DNA of 64,000 nt from Streptomyces lasiicapitis (GTDB lineage Bacteria; Actinomycetota; Actinomycetes; Streptomycetales; Streptomycetaceae). The stretch's first letter is position 1. Every line of letters begins with the position of its first letter. Shown here piece by piece: positions 1 to 8,135 of the stretch. The notes beneath the pieces were generated by a model. The model worked only from the letters and a program-made list of their open reading frames with translations, ran no database searches and had not been told where the DNA came from. The stretch is taken from NCBI RefSeq assembly GCF_014646335.1, contig NZ_BMNG01000016.1, positions 124,001-188,000 of the forward strand. The letters run 5' to 3'. A program made the translations under genes and the position numbers.

Positions 1-748
1 GGGCGATGCGGGTCAGCTGGAAGGCGCGGGCGACCGTCTCCATGCCGGTGCCGGCGGTGCCGAGCAGTGCGTCGGTGTCCACCGGGCAGTCGTCCACCGT
101 GATGCCGCCCAGGCGCACACCGCGCATCCCGACCGAGCGGAATCGCGGCAGGAACTGGACCCGGCCGGGGTCGAGGCTCTTCACCTGGACGAACAGTTGC
201 GAGCACGCACGCGGTCCGGCTGCGGGATCGGTGCGGGCCAGGAACACTACGGCGTCGGCCCGGTCCAGGTTCGTGATCGACTCCTTGCGGCCGTTCAGCA
301 GCAGACCGCCGTCGGTAGGCGTGGCAGCGAACTCCACCGAACCGATGTCATTGCCGTGTGCGAGCTCGTGGAACGCGCAGGAAATCTTGCTGCCCGCAAG
401 GAGCAGGTCGGCGGCTTCGCGGCGCTGCTCCGGTGAGCCTGAGGTCCACACGTTGACGGCGCCGAGCAGCGAGCTGGAGCAGTGGCCGAGGCCCAGGCTC
501 GGATCACGCCGGTAGACCGAACGCATCAACTCCACCAAGTGGTCGACGCGTTCGAGCCGTCCGCCGAGCGCCTCGGGCACGAACTCGGCGAGGATGCCGA
601 ACTCGTCCAGAGCCGTGGCCCCGCCGACAGGGGTCTCCTCGCGCTCGTCCGCGGCCACCACGGCGGCGAACCCCGCCGGGTTGGCCGGGTCGAAGGGGTC
701 TCCCAGCCGCTCTTCGAGCGCTTCCATACGCGCGTGGATGTCGCTCAT
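1..748 (-). CDS. Acyl-CoA dehydrogenase family protein, N-terminal part (runs off left edge)
   Basis: An open frame reads from an ATG at 748 to the window edge without a stop, giving the first 249 residues. The start is MSDIHARMEALEERLG. The order of elements fits the N-terminal and middle domains of acyl-CoA dehydrogenases: a helical region, then a flavin/substrate strand region containing ISCAFHELAHGNDIG, where family members usually have a TEP-x-GSD-like loop, then a beta domain with FRSVGMRGVRLGG. The catalytic C-terminal Glu lies outside the window. Its ATG overlaps the stop of the upstream dehydrogenase gene (ATGA, 745-748), so the two are probably translationally coupled. With the ligase upstream it likely desaturates an acyl chain carried on a CoA or carrier protein; that is inferred from context. 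The unusual FHELAHGNDIG loop suggests a specialised rather than beta-oxidation enzyme. Confidence 0.85.
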   Translation of the reverse strand, partial: MSDIHARMEALEERLGDPFDPANPAGFAAVVAADEREETPVGGATALDEFGILAEFVPEALGGRLERVDHLVELMRSVYRRDPSLGLGHCSSSLLGAVNVWTSGSPEQRREAADLLLAGSKISCAFHELAHGNDIGSVEFAATPTDGGLLLNGRKESITNLDRADAVVFLARTDPAAGPRACSQLFVQVKSLDPGRVQFLPRFRSVGMRGVRLGGITVDDCPVDTDALLGTAGTGMETVARAFQLTRIA

Positions 749-2430
749 GCTGAGACCTCCGACGACGTGCCGAACAGCGAGACATGGGTGCCCTCGTCAC
801 TCAGCAGAAGACGGCCGAGCTCGTCGAAGACACCGGTCGCCTCCGGGGCCGGTGCGCCGAGGCCTTCCAGGACCAGGGCGAGACAGCCGCGCAGCCACAG
901 CGCCTCCCGCCACACATGGCGGTCGTGATGCTTCGGGTTCGCGCCCCACAACGCCAGGGCCGCGGCGCCGGCGAAGCACCACTCGTAGCGCTCCGCGAGG
1001 CGCATCGTCGCGGTGGGCACCGGTCCGGCCACCGGGCGGAGGCGAGCGATGTCCCCGCCCACCTCACCGAAGGCGTCAAGGAGGCGGGTCGCCAGGTGAT
1101 CGGCCCCGCCTCGCGGATCCGCCGCCAGCCGGGCCACGGAGTCGTCGAGGCTGTTCAGCACCGTGTTGCCTCGCGCCATCACGCCCAGCCGGAGCGGGTC
1201 GACGGGCGTGAGGTCGGCGTCCTGCCGCAGCCACTCGTGCACCGGACGGCCCGCTGCCGTGGCCGGGCGGCGGCCGGGCCGCAGTATCGGGAGGCTCGAT
1301 GCCAGCGCGCTGCGGTTGACCCAGGTGCTGCCGTCGAAGATGGAGACGACCTGGTGGTCCCGCTCAATCTTGGCGAAGCCGCCGTAGCCTTCCACTCCGG
1401 TCAAGAAGCCGCGTGCGCCGAGGAGTTCCCCGACAAGGCGGAGCTGGCCCTGGATCAGCGTCGGTACGAGTGCCTTGGTGATCGCGGACACGACGCTTAG
1501 CTCCTCCGGCACCTCGTGCGCCGCCCGCGCCGCGGCATACGACACGGCTTCGGCGAGCAGCAGGCGGGCCACCGCCCGGCCGGCGACGCCGCGTGCGTGC
1601 GGGAGGTCGGAGAAGGGCCGGCCGTGCAGTCGGCGCTCGCTCAGGAAGCGCCGGGCGAGCCGCAGGGCGTGGTCGCCCGCCCCGAGGGAGAGGGCCGCAC
1701 AGGCCATCCGGGTGAGCTGCAGCGCCTTGAGTACCAGTTCAAGGCCGCCGCCGACGGTGCCGATCAGCGCGTCGGCGGGCACGTGGGTGTCCCGGAACTC
1801 CACTCCGCTGATGTCGGCACCACGGATGCCGTGCGTCGGCATCTTCGGCAGGTGTCGCACGGATCCGGAGGATGCCGCCTGCTTGTCGACCAGGAAGACA
1901 CTGAATCCGCGTGCCCCGCCACCGGGGTCGGTGCGGGCCAGCACGCAGACGAAGCGCCCGCGGGTCGCGTTGTTCACCGGCCATTTGCGGCCGGACAGAC
2001 ACCATCCCGATGCGTCCCGGGTCGCCGTGAGTTCACCGGCGAGCAGGTCGCTGCCCCGGTCCGGCTCGGTGAGCCCCCAGGCCACGGCCTCTCCCGCCAT
2101 GACATGGCGGGCCAGCTGAGCGGCGGCGCCGTCGTCGCCGGAGACCCACACCGACGCGGCGCCGAGGAAGGTCTTGCCGTGGGCGACCGCGACCGTCACG
2201 TCCTCGGACGCCACCTTGCGCAGCAGGGCGTGCATCTCGTCGAAGCGCGCGAGGCGGCCGCCGTACTGGGCCGGCACGTAGTAGGCAGGAAGCCCCCACC
2301 GGTCGAGTACCGCGCACGCCGCGCCCGGGAAGCTCTCTGCGTCGTCGTACGCGGTCAGCAGGGCCGCGTCGAAGGGGCCGTCCGGCTTCGACCAGCGGTC
2401 GACTTCCCGGACGAACTCGGCTCTTCTCAA
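745..2430 (-). CDS. Acyl-CoA dehydrogenase family protein
   Basis: This 561-residue flavoenzyme of the acyl-CoA dehydrogenase fold probably introduces a double bond into an activated fatty acid. Visible motifs are the FAD-binding loop WGLTEPDRGSDL near residue 150, the beta-domain SGRKWPVNN segment, and near residue 360 GYGGFAKIERDHQVVSIFDG, where the Glu matches the usual position of the catalytic base. It is longer than the usual 380-400 residues, with about 150 extra C-terminal residues, as in the larger FadE-type subgroup. I chose the TTG at 2430 because it overlaps the ligase stop (TTGA) and follows GGAGAGG; the frame continues 20 codons further upstream, but inside the ligase gene. The gene is coupled at both ends: to the acyl-AMP ligase upstream and to the second dehydrogenase downstream. 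Confidence 0.88.
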   Translation of the reverse strand: MRRAEFVREVDRWSKPDGPFDAALLTAYDDAESFPGAACAVLDRWGLPAYYVPAQYGGRLARFDEMHALLRKVASEDVTVAVAHGKTFLGAASVWVSGDDGAAAQLARHVMAGEAVAWGLTEPDRGSDLLAGELTATRDASGWCLSGRKWPVNNATRGRFVCVLARTDPGGGARGFSVFLVDKQAASSGSVRHLPKMPTHGIRGADISGVEFRDTHVPADALIGTVGGGLELVLKALQLTRMACAALSLGAGDHALRLARRFLSERRLHGRPFSDLPHARGVAGRAVARLLLAEAVSYAAARAAHEVPEELSVVSAITKALVPTLIQGQLRLVGELLGARGFLTGVEGYGGFAKIERDHQVVSIFDGSTWVNRSALASSLPILRPGRRPATAAGRPVHEWLRQDADLTPVDPLRLGVMARGNTVLNSLDDSVARLAADPRGGADHLATRLLDAFGEVGGDIARLRPVAGPVPTATMRLAERYEWCFAGAAALALWGANPKHHDRHVWREALWLRGCLALVLEGLGAPAPEATGVFDELGRLLLSDEGTHVSLFGTSSEVSA

Positions 2431-4190
2431 CTCGCCTCTCCTGTCCCGGACGCGGCCGACCCGGCCTGCGGCCGGTAGCCGTCGGCCCACAGCGGTTCCA
2501 GTTCGCCGCTGACATACAGCGAGCGCATGGAGGAACGCTGGACCTTGCCGCTCGTGGTGCGTCGCACCCCACCGCGCCGCATCAGCACCACGGAGTGGGC
2601 ACGAAGCCCGAACTCGCGCGACACGGTCTTCCTCATCTGCGCGGCCAGCGCGGCCAGTTCCTCCTCGGGGGACCGGCGCCGCACCTCGTGGATCACGACG
2701 AGATGACCGTCGTCGCCGTCAGCGGTGGGCACCGAGACGACCGAGCCCACCGTGTCGCGCAGCGGCTCGTGGTGCTGGCGCAGCTCGTGCTCGATGTCGT
2801 GCGGATAGACGTTCCGCCCACGGATGATCATCATCTCCTTGATGCGGCCGGTGACGTACAGCTCTCCGTCGACGAGCACGCCGAGGTCCCCGGTGCGCAG
2901 GAAGCCGCTCTCGGCGCCGACCTTCTGGCCGAACGTGGCGCCGGTGGCCTCCTCGTTGCGCCAGTAGCCCCCGACCACCGAGCTGCCGCGCAGCCAGAGT
3001 TCACCGACTCGGCCGGGCGCAAGCTCCTGGAGCGTCTGCGGATCGACGATGCGGGCGTCCATGTCGAGCAGTTCGCCGCAACTCACGAGGGTGCGGCCGG
3101 TGCCGTCGACCACCGGTTCCACGCGCCCCTGCTCCAGTGCGTCGGGGTCGCAGCTCAGGACGACGGGTACGCGGCGCGGGGAACTGGAGACGAGCAGCGT
3201 CGCCTCCGCCATGCCGAAGCACGGCGCGAAGGTCTCCGGCCGGAACCCGGCCGACGCGAATCGCGCCGTGAAGTCGTCGAGCACGCTCGCCTTGACCGGC
3301 TCCGAACCGCTGACGGCGTACTTCCAGCGTGACAGGTCGAGGCCCTGGACCTTTTCCTCGGGTACGCGGGTGACGCAGAGTTCGTAGGCGAAGTTCGGCG
3401 CGGCGGACAGGGCGATGTCGAAGTTCTCGATCAGTTCGAGCCAGGCCCTGGGCCGGCGCAGGAAGGCGGTGGGACTCATCAGCACCGTGCCGTAGCCGGC
3501 GAGGAGCGGCGAGAGGATCAGCCCCATCAGGCCCATGTCGTGGTAGTTCGGAAGCCAGCCCCCGAACCTCTGCCCCTCCTGCAGGGGGAACGTCGCCGCG
3601 GTGGTGGCCGCGTTCGCCAGCAGGTTGCCGTGGGAGACGATGCTGCCCTTGGGGTCGCTGGTCGAGCCGGAGGTGTACTGCAGTACGGCAAGGGTCTGCC
3701 GGTCGGCGCCGTAGATCTCGAAGTCGTCGGCGCGGCGCGCGAGGTCGACTTCCGGGGAGAGGACCGGTGCGGTGAAGCCGTTCTGCTCGGCCCAGGCGAG
3801 CACCTCGTCGCGCTCGTCCGGCGTTGTCACCACACAGGCGGCCTCGGCGTCGTGGGCGATGCCGAGGACGCGCCGCTGGTCCTGCCGGTAGCGGCCGGGC
3901 ATCGAGGAGGGCACTGCGACCAGACCGGCGTACAGACAGCCGAGGACGGACACGACGAACTCGGCGGAGGTCGGCTGGAGCAGCAGCACACGCGAGCCCA
4001 CCGGGCACACCTGACGCAGCTCCTGCGCGAACACGCGCGCCGCTTGGTCCAGTTGGGCGTAACTGAGCTTCTGGGCGGAATCTGGGTCCGAGGGATCGTT
4101 GACGATCGCGACCGCCGATCGCTGACCCTGATCGTGCGCGTGCCGTTCGAAGATCTCGGTCACGCTTCTGGCGCCGAGGAGATCCACCAT
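2427..4190 (-). CDS. Fatty acyl-AMP ligase (FAAL, FadD32-like)
   Basis: This 587-residue ANL-superfamily enzyme should activate a fatty acid as acyl-AMP and pass it to an acyl carrier protein rather than CoA. Motifs in order: P-loop LQYTSGSTSDPKG near residue 170, NYHDMGLMG near 215 (typical of FAALs), AEATLLVSS near 330, the hinge-type sequence FLRTGDLGVLVDGELYVTGR near 435, MMIIRGRNVYPHDIE, and the C-terminal lysine in TTSGKVQRS. The FYPHDIE-type motif and the overall similarity to loading ligases of lipopeptide and polyketide clusters support FAAL over acyl-CoA synthetase. AGGAG lies about nine bases before the ATG. It heads a coupled operon with two acyl-CoA dehydrogenases, an arrangement known from lipid-starter modules. 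The expected carrier protein would lie beyond the left edge. Confidence 0.93.
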   Translation of the reverse strand: MVDLLGARSVTEIFERHAHDQGQRSAVAIVNDPSDPDSAQKLSYAQLDQAARVFAQELRQVCPVGSRVLLLQPTSAEFVVSVLGCLYAGLVAVPSSMPGRYRQDQRRVLGIAHDAEAACVVTTPDERDEVLAWAEQNGFTAPVLSPEVDLARRADDFEIYGADRQTLAVLQYTSGSTSDPKGSIVSHGNLLANAATTAATFPLQEGQRFGGWLPNYHDMGLMGLILSPLLAGYGTVLMSPTAFLRRPRAWLELIENFDIALSAAPNFAYELCVTRVPEEKVQGLDLSRWKYAVSGSEPVKASVLDDFTARFASAGFRPETFAPCFGMAEATLLVSSSPRRVPVVLSCDPDALEQGRVEPVVDGTGRTLVSCGELLDMDARIVDPQTLQELAPGRVGELWLRGSSVVGGYWRNEEATGATFGQKVGAESGFLRTGDLGVLVDGELYVTGRIKEMMIIRGRNVYPHDIEHELRQHHEPLRDTVGSVVSVPTADGDDGHLVVIHEVRRRSPEEELAALAAQMRKTVSREFGLRAHSVVLMRRGGVRRTTSGKVQRSSMRSLYVSGELEPLWADGYRPQAGSAASGTGEAS

Positions 4191-4400
4191 CTTCGTCTAC
4201 TCCTGTGTCGAAGGGGGGCGAGGACTCGGCCGGGTCACGAGTCCTGTGGGGCGCCGGCGCCGGGTTGCGACCATGGCGCCACCGGAGGAATGCGTCGAAG
4301 ACCGGTGCTCCGAACGCGAGGCAGGAGGACGGCCGAGAGGAGTGCGCAGGTCGATCGTTCCCTGCCGTGCACAATAGTCATTCCGACTCCCCCCTGAGCC

Positions 4401-4427
4401 GTCACAGAACTTGACACGTTCTGTCAC
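4401..4427. promoter_or_regulatory. 27-bp palindrome upstream of the FAAL operon
   Basis: ACAGAAC-N7-GTTCTGT (4404-4424) is a perfect inverted repeat. It extends to ten-base arms with one mismatch (GTCACAGAAC and GTTCTGTCAC). The spacer contains TTGACA on the plus strand. It lies about 210 bases before the ligase start and 310 bases before the divergent DUF1707 gene, so it could act on either. The size and spacing suit a dimeric TetR- or GntR-type operator, but no regulator gene is adjacent. The rest of the 4191-4737 gap holds a good Shine-Dalgarno for the ligase (AGGAG near 4200) and no gene that I can support. Confidence 0.5.
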
Positions 4428-4737
4428 ATCGTTGGCAACAGTAGACAGGAGCCCATCAAACATCAAGCAGAATCTGGCTGGTTCTTACTCCTCCGCGGTG
4501 ACCTGCGCCGATGTGAAGGACCTCGCCTCCCTGTTGCCCGGCACGGGCGAGCGCTCGACGGCTCCAGCGGGCGCGACCAACACCCCCAACGCACAGCGTG
4601 TGGGACGAAACTCACCCTGCACGTGCCCAAGATCGGCGAAGAGGCAGCGAGATCGGTGCCAATCCCCGGGGGCGGCCGGAATGCTCAAGTCAGCAAGTGG
4701 TGGACGTCCGTGACAAGGGCGGCGCTATCGTGACCGC

Positions 4738-5280
4738 ATGTCCTCCGTGCCAGAAAACGTACCGTCGCGGGTCTCCGAAGTTGAGCGTGACTCGGCTGTC
4801 GAGCGCCTCCAAGAGGCATTCGCCGAGGGGCTCATTGCCCAGGAAGAGATGGACGCACGACTCCAAGTCGCGTTGACCGCCACGACCCAGGGCGAGTTGG
4901 CGTCAGCCCTGTCGTCGCTGCCTGCCGAAGACGCCGGCCCCATCGTGGAAGTGAATACCGCCGGAGGACTCATTCACCGGCGCGGCAGGTGGCACGTGCC
5001 CCGGTCCTTCAAGGTCAACTCCAGGATGGGCAAGGTGTACCTGGACCTGTCACGCGCTCACATCGAGTACCCCGTGGTCAACATCGAGCTGCATCTCGGG
5101 TACGGCTGGGCCCGGATCATCGTACCGAGCGAGGCGACGGTCAACTACGAGCAGATGAACGCCGAATGGAAGCAGCCGACCTACAGAGCCCCACAGCGCA
5201 GCAGCTCGAACGGGCCGCGCATCCGCATTTCCGGGACCATGGGCCACGGCCGGTTGTGGATCAAGCACGGCCGCAGTTGA
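4738..5280 (+). CDS. DUF1707 (SHOCT-like) domain protein
   Basis: The 180-residue protein has an N-terminal DUF1707 domain (roughly residues 12-63) with VERLQEAFAEGLIAQEEMDA and the following helix that ends in LSSLPA. The family usually begins with an R-x-SD-x-(D/E)RE signature; here the equivalent is VSEVERDSAVERL. The C-terminal two thirds are rich in beta-prone residues (MGKVYLDLSRAH, GYGWARIIVPSEATV), resembling the LiaF/YvqF-like repeats that often follow DUF1707 in Streptomyces. There is no membrane segment or signal peptide. No Shine-Dalgarno is visible before the ATG; a TATCGT hexamer about nine bases ahead suggests a leaderless transcript. The biochemical role is unknown. Confidence 0.85.
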   Translation: MSSVPENVPSRVSEVERDSAVERLQEAFAEGLIAQEEMDARLQVALTATTQGELASALSSLPAEDAGPIVEVNTAGGLIHRRGRWHVPRSFKVNSRMGKVYLDLSRAHIEYPVVNIELHLGYGWARIIVPSEATVNYEQMNAEWKQPTYRAPQRSSSNGPRIRISGTMGHGRLWIKHGRS

Positions 5281-5322
5281 GGGCACGGCGGCGCAGGGAC
5301 TCTGCAGGCGGGCGCGCGGATC

Positions 5323-5733
5323 TCAGCCGCGGAGGACGCGGCCTTCAGCGTCGGTCTTGCCGTTGCTCATGAGCATGAGAATCCCGTCGAACAGCGACCA
5401 GACACCAAGTCCACCCAAGGTGACGAGCTGGCCCACAGCCATGCGGGTGTGACCGGTGTAGAAGCGACCGATGCCGAGCGGCCCCAGGACGATCGAGAGT
5501 GCTCCCGCCACGTACTTCGACTTGTCCGAGTACGGCCGCCCGAACGGGTCGTAGCCGTACGGAGCGTTTGTGTCGGGCTCGGCGCCATGGGTGCGGGAGA
5601 CCGGGGCCGTGCGGGGCTGCGCCATCCCAGGGTGGCCGTCGCTGGACCCGGCCTGACCGAGTTCACGGGTCTCAGCCTGGCCGAGCTGCTTCGGCTGCTG
5701 GCCGTAGGGGTTCTTCGGGACCGGTTGACTCAC
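5323..5733 (-). CDS. TM2 domain membrane protein
   Basis: A small (136-residue) membrane protein. The N-terminal 70 residues are a Pro/Gln/Gly-rich soluble linker (QPVPKNPYGQQPKQ and on). They are followed by a TM2 domain with two hydrophobic segments around KYVAGALSIVLGPLGIGRFY and GQLVTLGGLGVWSLFDGILM. The conserved G-x-F-Y-x-G between the helices (GRFYTGH) and the D in FDGILML are present. I prefer the GTG at 5733, which has GGAGG nine bases upstream; the frame is open 14 codons further but without a better site. The function of bacterial TM2 proteins is not well defined. It converges on the DUF1707 gene. Confidence 0.85.
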   Translation of the reverse strand: MSQPVPKNPYGQQPKQLGQAETRELGQAGSSDGHPGMAQPRTAPVSRTHGAEPDTNAPYGYDPFGRPYSDKSKYVAGALSIVLGPLGIGRFYTGHTRMAVGQLVTLGGLGVWSLFDGILMLMSNGKTDAEGRVLRG

Positions 5734-5899
5734 GAGCGAGTTCCTCCGAGCGGATGTGGTGCGGGACTTTGGCAATCGCGAGGGGAATCACCGCTGGAGC
5801 CCCCGTGCCGCAGATGGTGCAGCGTCCACCCATGCTGATCAGCCTGGGTCGGGGATGTCCAGTGCAGTTCCAGACGTTCGCGCGAGCCACGATAGCCAC
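5672..5899 (-). CDS. Possible small zinc-ribbon-like protein overlapping the TM2 gene start
   Basis: A 75-codon frame opens with GTG at 5899 and overlaps the first 62 bases of the TM2 gene in a different frame. It has four regularly placed metal ligands: C-x2-H (NCTGHP) and C-x2-C (RCTICG), spaced like a zinc ribbon. The third-position GC is moderately high up to about 5735, where the TM2 gene begins. There is no convincing Shine-Dalgarno. It may be a real short gene, a remnant once joined to the TM2 gene, or chance. The remaining stretch 5900-6054 shows nothing. Confidence 0.3.
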   Translation of the reverse strand: MAIVARANVWNCTGHPRPRLISMGGRCTICGTGAPAVIPLAIAKVPHHIRSEELARESTGPEEPLRPAAEAARPG

Positions 5900-6054
5900 C
5901 CCCGGAGGGTAAGATCACGCCAAATCCTGGACGGCCGACCAGAGTTGGAAGGCTCATTTCCCGGTGTCGCGATGCCGACACGCGTGCTGAACCGGTCCGT
6001 CCCAGGTGCGGGTGACATCCGTATCGGGATGCGCCACCACGCGCCGCGAACGCC

Positions 6055-6728
6055 TCACTCGCCTCTTCGCCCACTGGCAACAGCCGCCATGGCGACAGGC
6101 TGGATCTTTCCTGCCCGACCGGCTGCGGTTTTCGGCCCCGGCGCCGCAGGCGCGAACAGCCGGACGAGATGAGCGCGCAGGATATCCATCGCCGCATCCG
6201 AGCTGCGCCGGCCGACCAGAACGCTGGCGGCCAGACCGTGGGCGACAGACAGCATGAGAGCAGCCTCGACTGCCGCATCCCGCTGCGGATCCAGAGCGCC
6301 GACCTCCTGGGCTCGCTCCAGGACGTGGGTCAACTGCGCTTCCAGGCGGTCGGGGCCGACGACGAACGGCTGCGCGGCAAGTTCGGAGTCAGTCATCGCC
6401 AGGACCCCGTACGAAGTCCACGCCACACGAGAGGCCCGGCCAACTTCGTCCGTCGGCAGCACCTCGGCCAGGAACGCCTCAATGAAGGCAGCCGCGGTGA
6501 CCGGCTGCGGCAGTTCGTCCAGACGGGCCGCCCACCGCTCGCGACTCTGCTGCTCGAGCCGCTCCAAAGCAGCATGCAGCAGTTGGTCCTTCGTCTCGAA
6601 GTAGTACTGCATCTGGTTCACTGACCGGCCCCGCCTCGTCAGCAACGACGCGCAGCGTCACCGTGTGCAGGCCTTCGGCAGCGGCTACTCGCACCAAGGC
6701 ATCGATGAGTTGAGCCCGGCGCGGGCAT
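6055..6728 (-). pseudogene. TetR-family regulator disrupted by frameshifts
   Basis: The C-terminal 180 residues read openly (QMQYYFETKDQLL, then a ligand-binding domain ending before 6055). The first helices of the DNA-binding domain (RRAQLIDALVRVAAAEGLH) lie in another frame. Removing one base from the run of four C at 6629-6632 joins ADEAG directly to RSVNQMQYYF, giving a normal TetR helix-turn-helix. A second one-base excess in GGG at 6723-6725 separates the only nearby ATG (6728) from this frame; correcting it gives MPRRAQLID. Two excess bases, both in G/C runs, mean either a decayed gene or sequencing error. As written the product could not bind DNA. No target gene is obvious next to it. 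Confidence 0.75.
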
Positions 6729-7171
6729 GGTCCACTCGTCTCGGCACCCCGGCCCCCTTGTTTCTTTCGCCGGCAATCCGCTCTTGCGATACCGCCACAC
6801 GAGAGAAGCACAAGCCTCGCCGGGCAGTCCGGGCGAGCGTTTCGAGTGTGGGGGTGTCGGCGGCGGCCGTGAACCCTGCGCACCCGTGGCGGACTCTGCT
6901 CCGAGTCGGTCCGTGCCCGCACCATTGCACTCAGCCGTTGCTCTGTCACCCGTACCCGTCCCTCCCCCGCGCAGAGCGACTCCACCACGCAGCCAGGCCG
7001 CTCAACGAAGCCAGCCCCGCAAGGAAAGAGGAACAGCGCGGAAGCTCAAGAACTGCCGTGGCCGCGGGGAAGGCTCTGGACGCTTGGCGGGCCCGCACCC
7101 GACACGGGCACCGCTGCGGGCGGAGCGACGTACACCGCCCCGCCCGCCAGTGCTCATGCCTGCCGCGGGTC
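6729..7171. other. Gap without a supportable gene
   Basis: Long open frames on both strands here are arginine- or proline-rich translations of GC-rich DNA with no recognisable domain, no start with a ribosome site and no family resemblance. I see no strong hairpin or repeat. Confidence 0.5.
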
Positions 7172-7414
7172 CTAGGGACGCGCAGACGCGTGAAGCGCGG
7201 GCAGGACCCGGGCGAGCAGACCACGCCGGCGCCGGGAGGCCGGAGCAGCTTGGGCTTCAGGCTGTGGCCCCGCCAGTGCCGAGTCGCGGCCAGCGCCGCC
7301 CTCGGCCGCGGGTCGGCGAACAGGTTCGGGGGCGGGGGCCGGGGGTGACTGAGGGACGGAATGGAGCTGAGCGCGCAGGTAGCCGTCCAGTGCGCGCGCG
7401 GGATCAATGGCCAT
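7172..7414 (-). CDS. Small hypothetical protein (80 aa)
   Basis: The frame starts at an ATG (7414) with AGGAG eight bases upstream, a better ribosome site than most genes in the window. The product begins MAIDPARALDGYLRAQL, which reads as a short amphipathic helix. A Pro/Ala-rich stretch and a basic patch (SRRRRGLLARVL) near the end follow. It lies 68 bases downstream of the small secreted protein at 7483-7848, so the two may form a transcript. I do not recognise a defined domain; similar paired small proteins occur in Streptomyces, from general memory only. Confidence 0.5.
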   Translation of the reverse strand: MAIDPARALDGYLRAQLHSVPQSPPAPAPEPVRRPAAEGGAGRDSALAGPQPEAQAAPASRRRRGLLARVLPALHASARP

Positions 7415-7482
7415 GCTGGTTCTCCTGCTGTGATGTGGACCGTCAACGACGTCGTTCCCGCAGCGGGCGGGAGCCGGGACGG

Positions 7483-7848
7483 TCAGCAGCGCAGGACGCG
7501 ATGGTGAGCGCGAGCAGCCGCGAGGGCGGCGCGCTCATGCCAGAGAACCTTCGGCTGATGCGCCGCGCAGGGGTGGTTCTGGCGTACGAGGGTGGGATAC
7601 GCACGGCGTACCTGTACTCCAAGAGGCGTACTGCCCCGTGCGGTTCGGGAGAGGCGCCGTTGCGCGGTGACGACCGCGCCGCTCTCCCCGACGTACAGCT
7701 CGGCCGTCGACGCTCCGCCGCTTTCCACGGGGCCCGAGCGAAGCGCTGCGGCCTCTTGCGTACCGCTGAGCATGAGCAGCAGGGAGACCAGCACGGCAGC
7801 CACGGCCCGAGCGAGGACTCGCAAAGCGGTACAACACCAGCCACTCAC
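7483..7848 (-). CDS. Small putative secreted protein (121 aa)
   Basis: The GTG start at 7848 gives an N-terminus with a short basic region and a strong hydrophobic core (VLARAVAAVLVSLLLMLSG) followed by AAAL, which looks like a Sec signal peptide. The mature part is basic, His- and Arg-rich, ends in HHRVLRC and has no recognised domain. There is no clear Shine-Dalgarno; the start choice depends on the signal peptide. It probably forms a two-gene unit with the small gene at 7172-7414. Upstream, 7849-8135 holds no supportable gene. Confidence 0.45.
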   Translation of the reverse strand: MSGWCCTALRVLARAVAAVLVSLLLMLSGTQEAAALRSGPVESGGASTAELYVGESGAVVTAQRRLSRTARGSTPLGVQVRRAYPTLVRQNHPCAAHQPKVLWHERAALAAARAHHRVLRC

Positions 7849-8135
7849 GCACCAAACGTACCCATATAGCTACTCGGGGCGCGCTCGGCCGCGGGGGCGG
7901 ATCGGCCAAACAGGTGGGTCATCCTTCAGGTGGGTCATCCTTCGGGCAGCGAGGCGGGCCGCCGGTGAGGGTGCAGCCCGCCGTGCAGCCCGTGCAGCCC
8001 CCTCCAGGTCAGCGCCATGACGTGCGACCGCGCCCCCGACATCGTTGTCGAAGGCGCGGCCTGCGCGGAGGATCCCAGCCCTACGGGATGCGGCATCCCC
8101 CGAGGGAGCGCAGCACGCCAGGGCGCGCTGTAGCC

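Noticed and set aside
4411..4713. 100-codon frame in the FAAL upstream gap
   Set aside because: It begins inside a palindrome, has no ribosome site and shows weak third-position bias.
6727..7869. 380-codon plus-strand frame
   Set aside because: Arg/Pro-rich, no domain, no ribosome site, and opposite to two better small frames.
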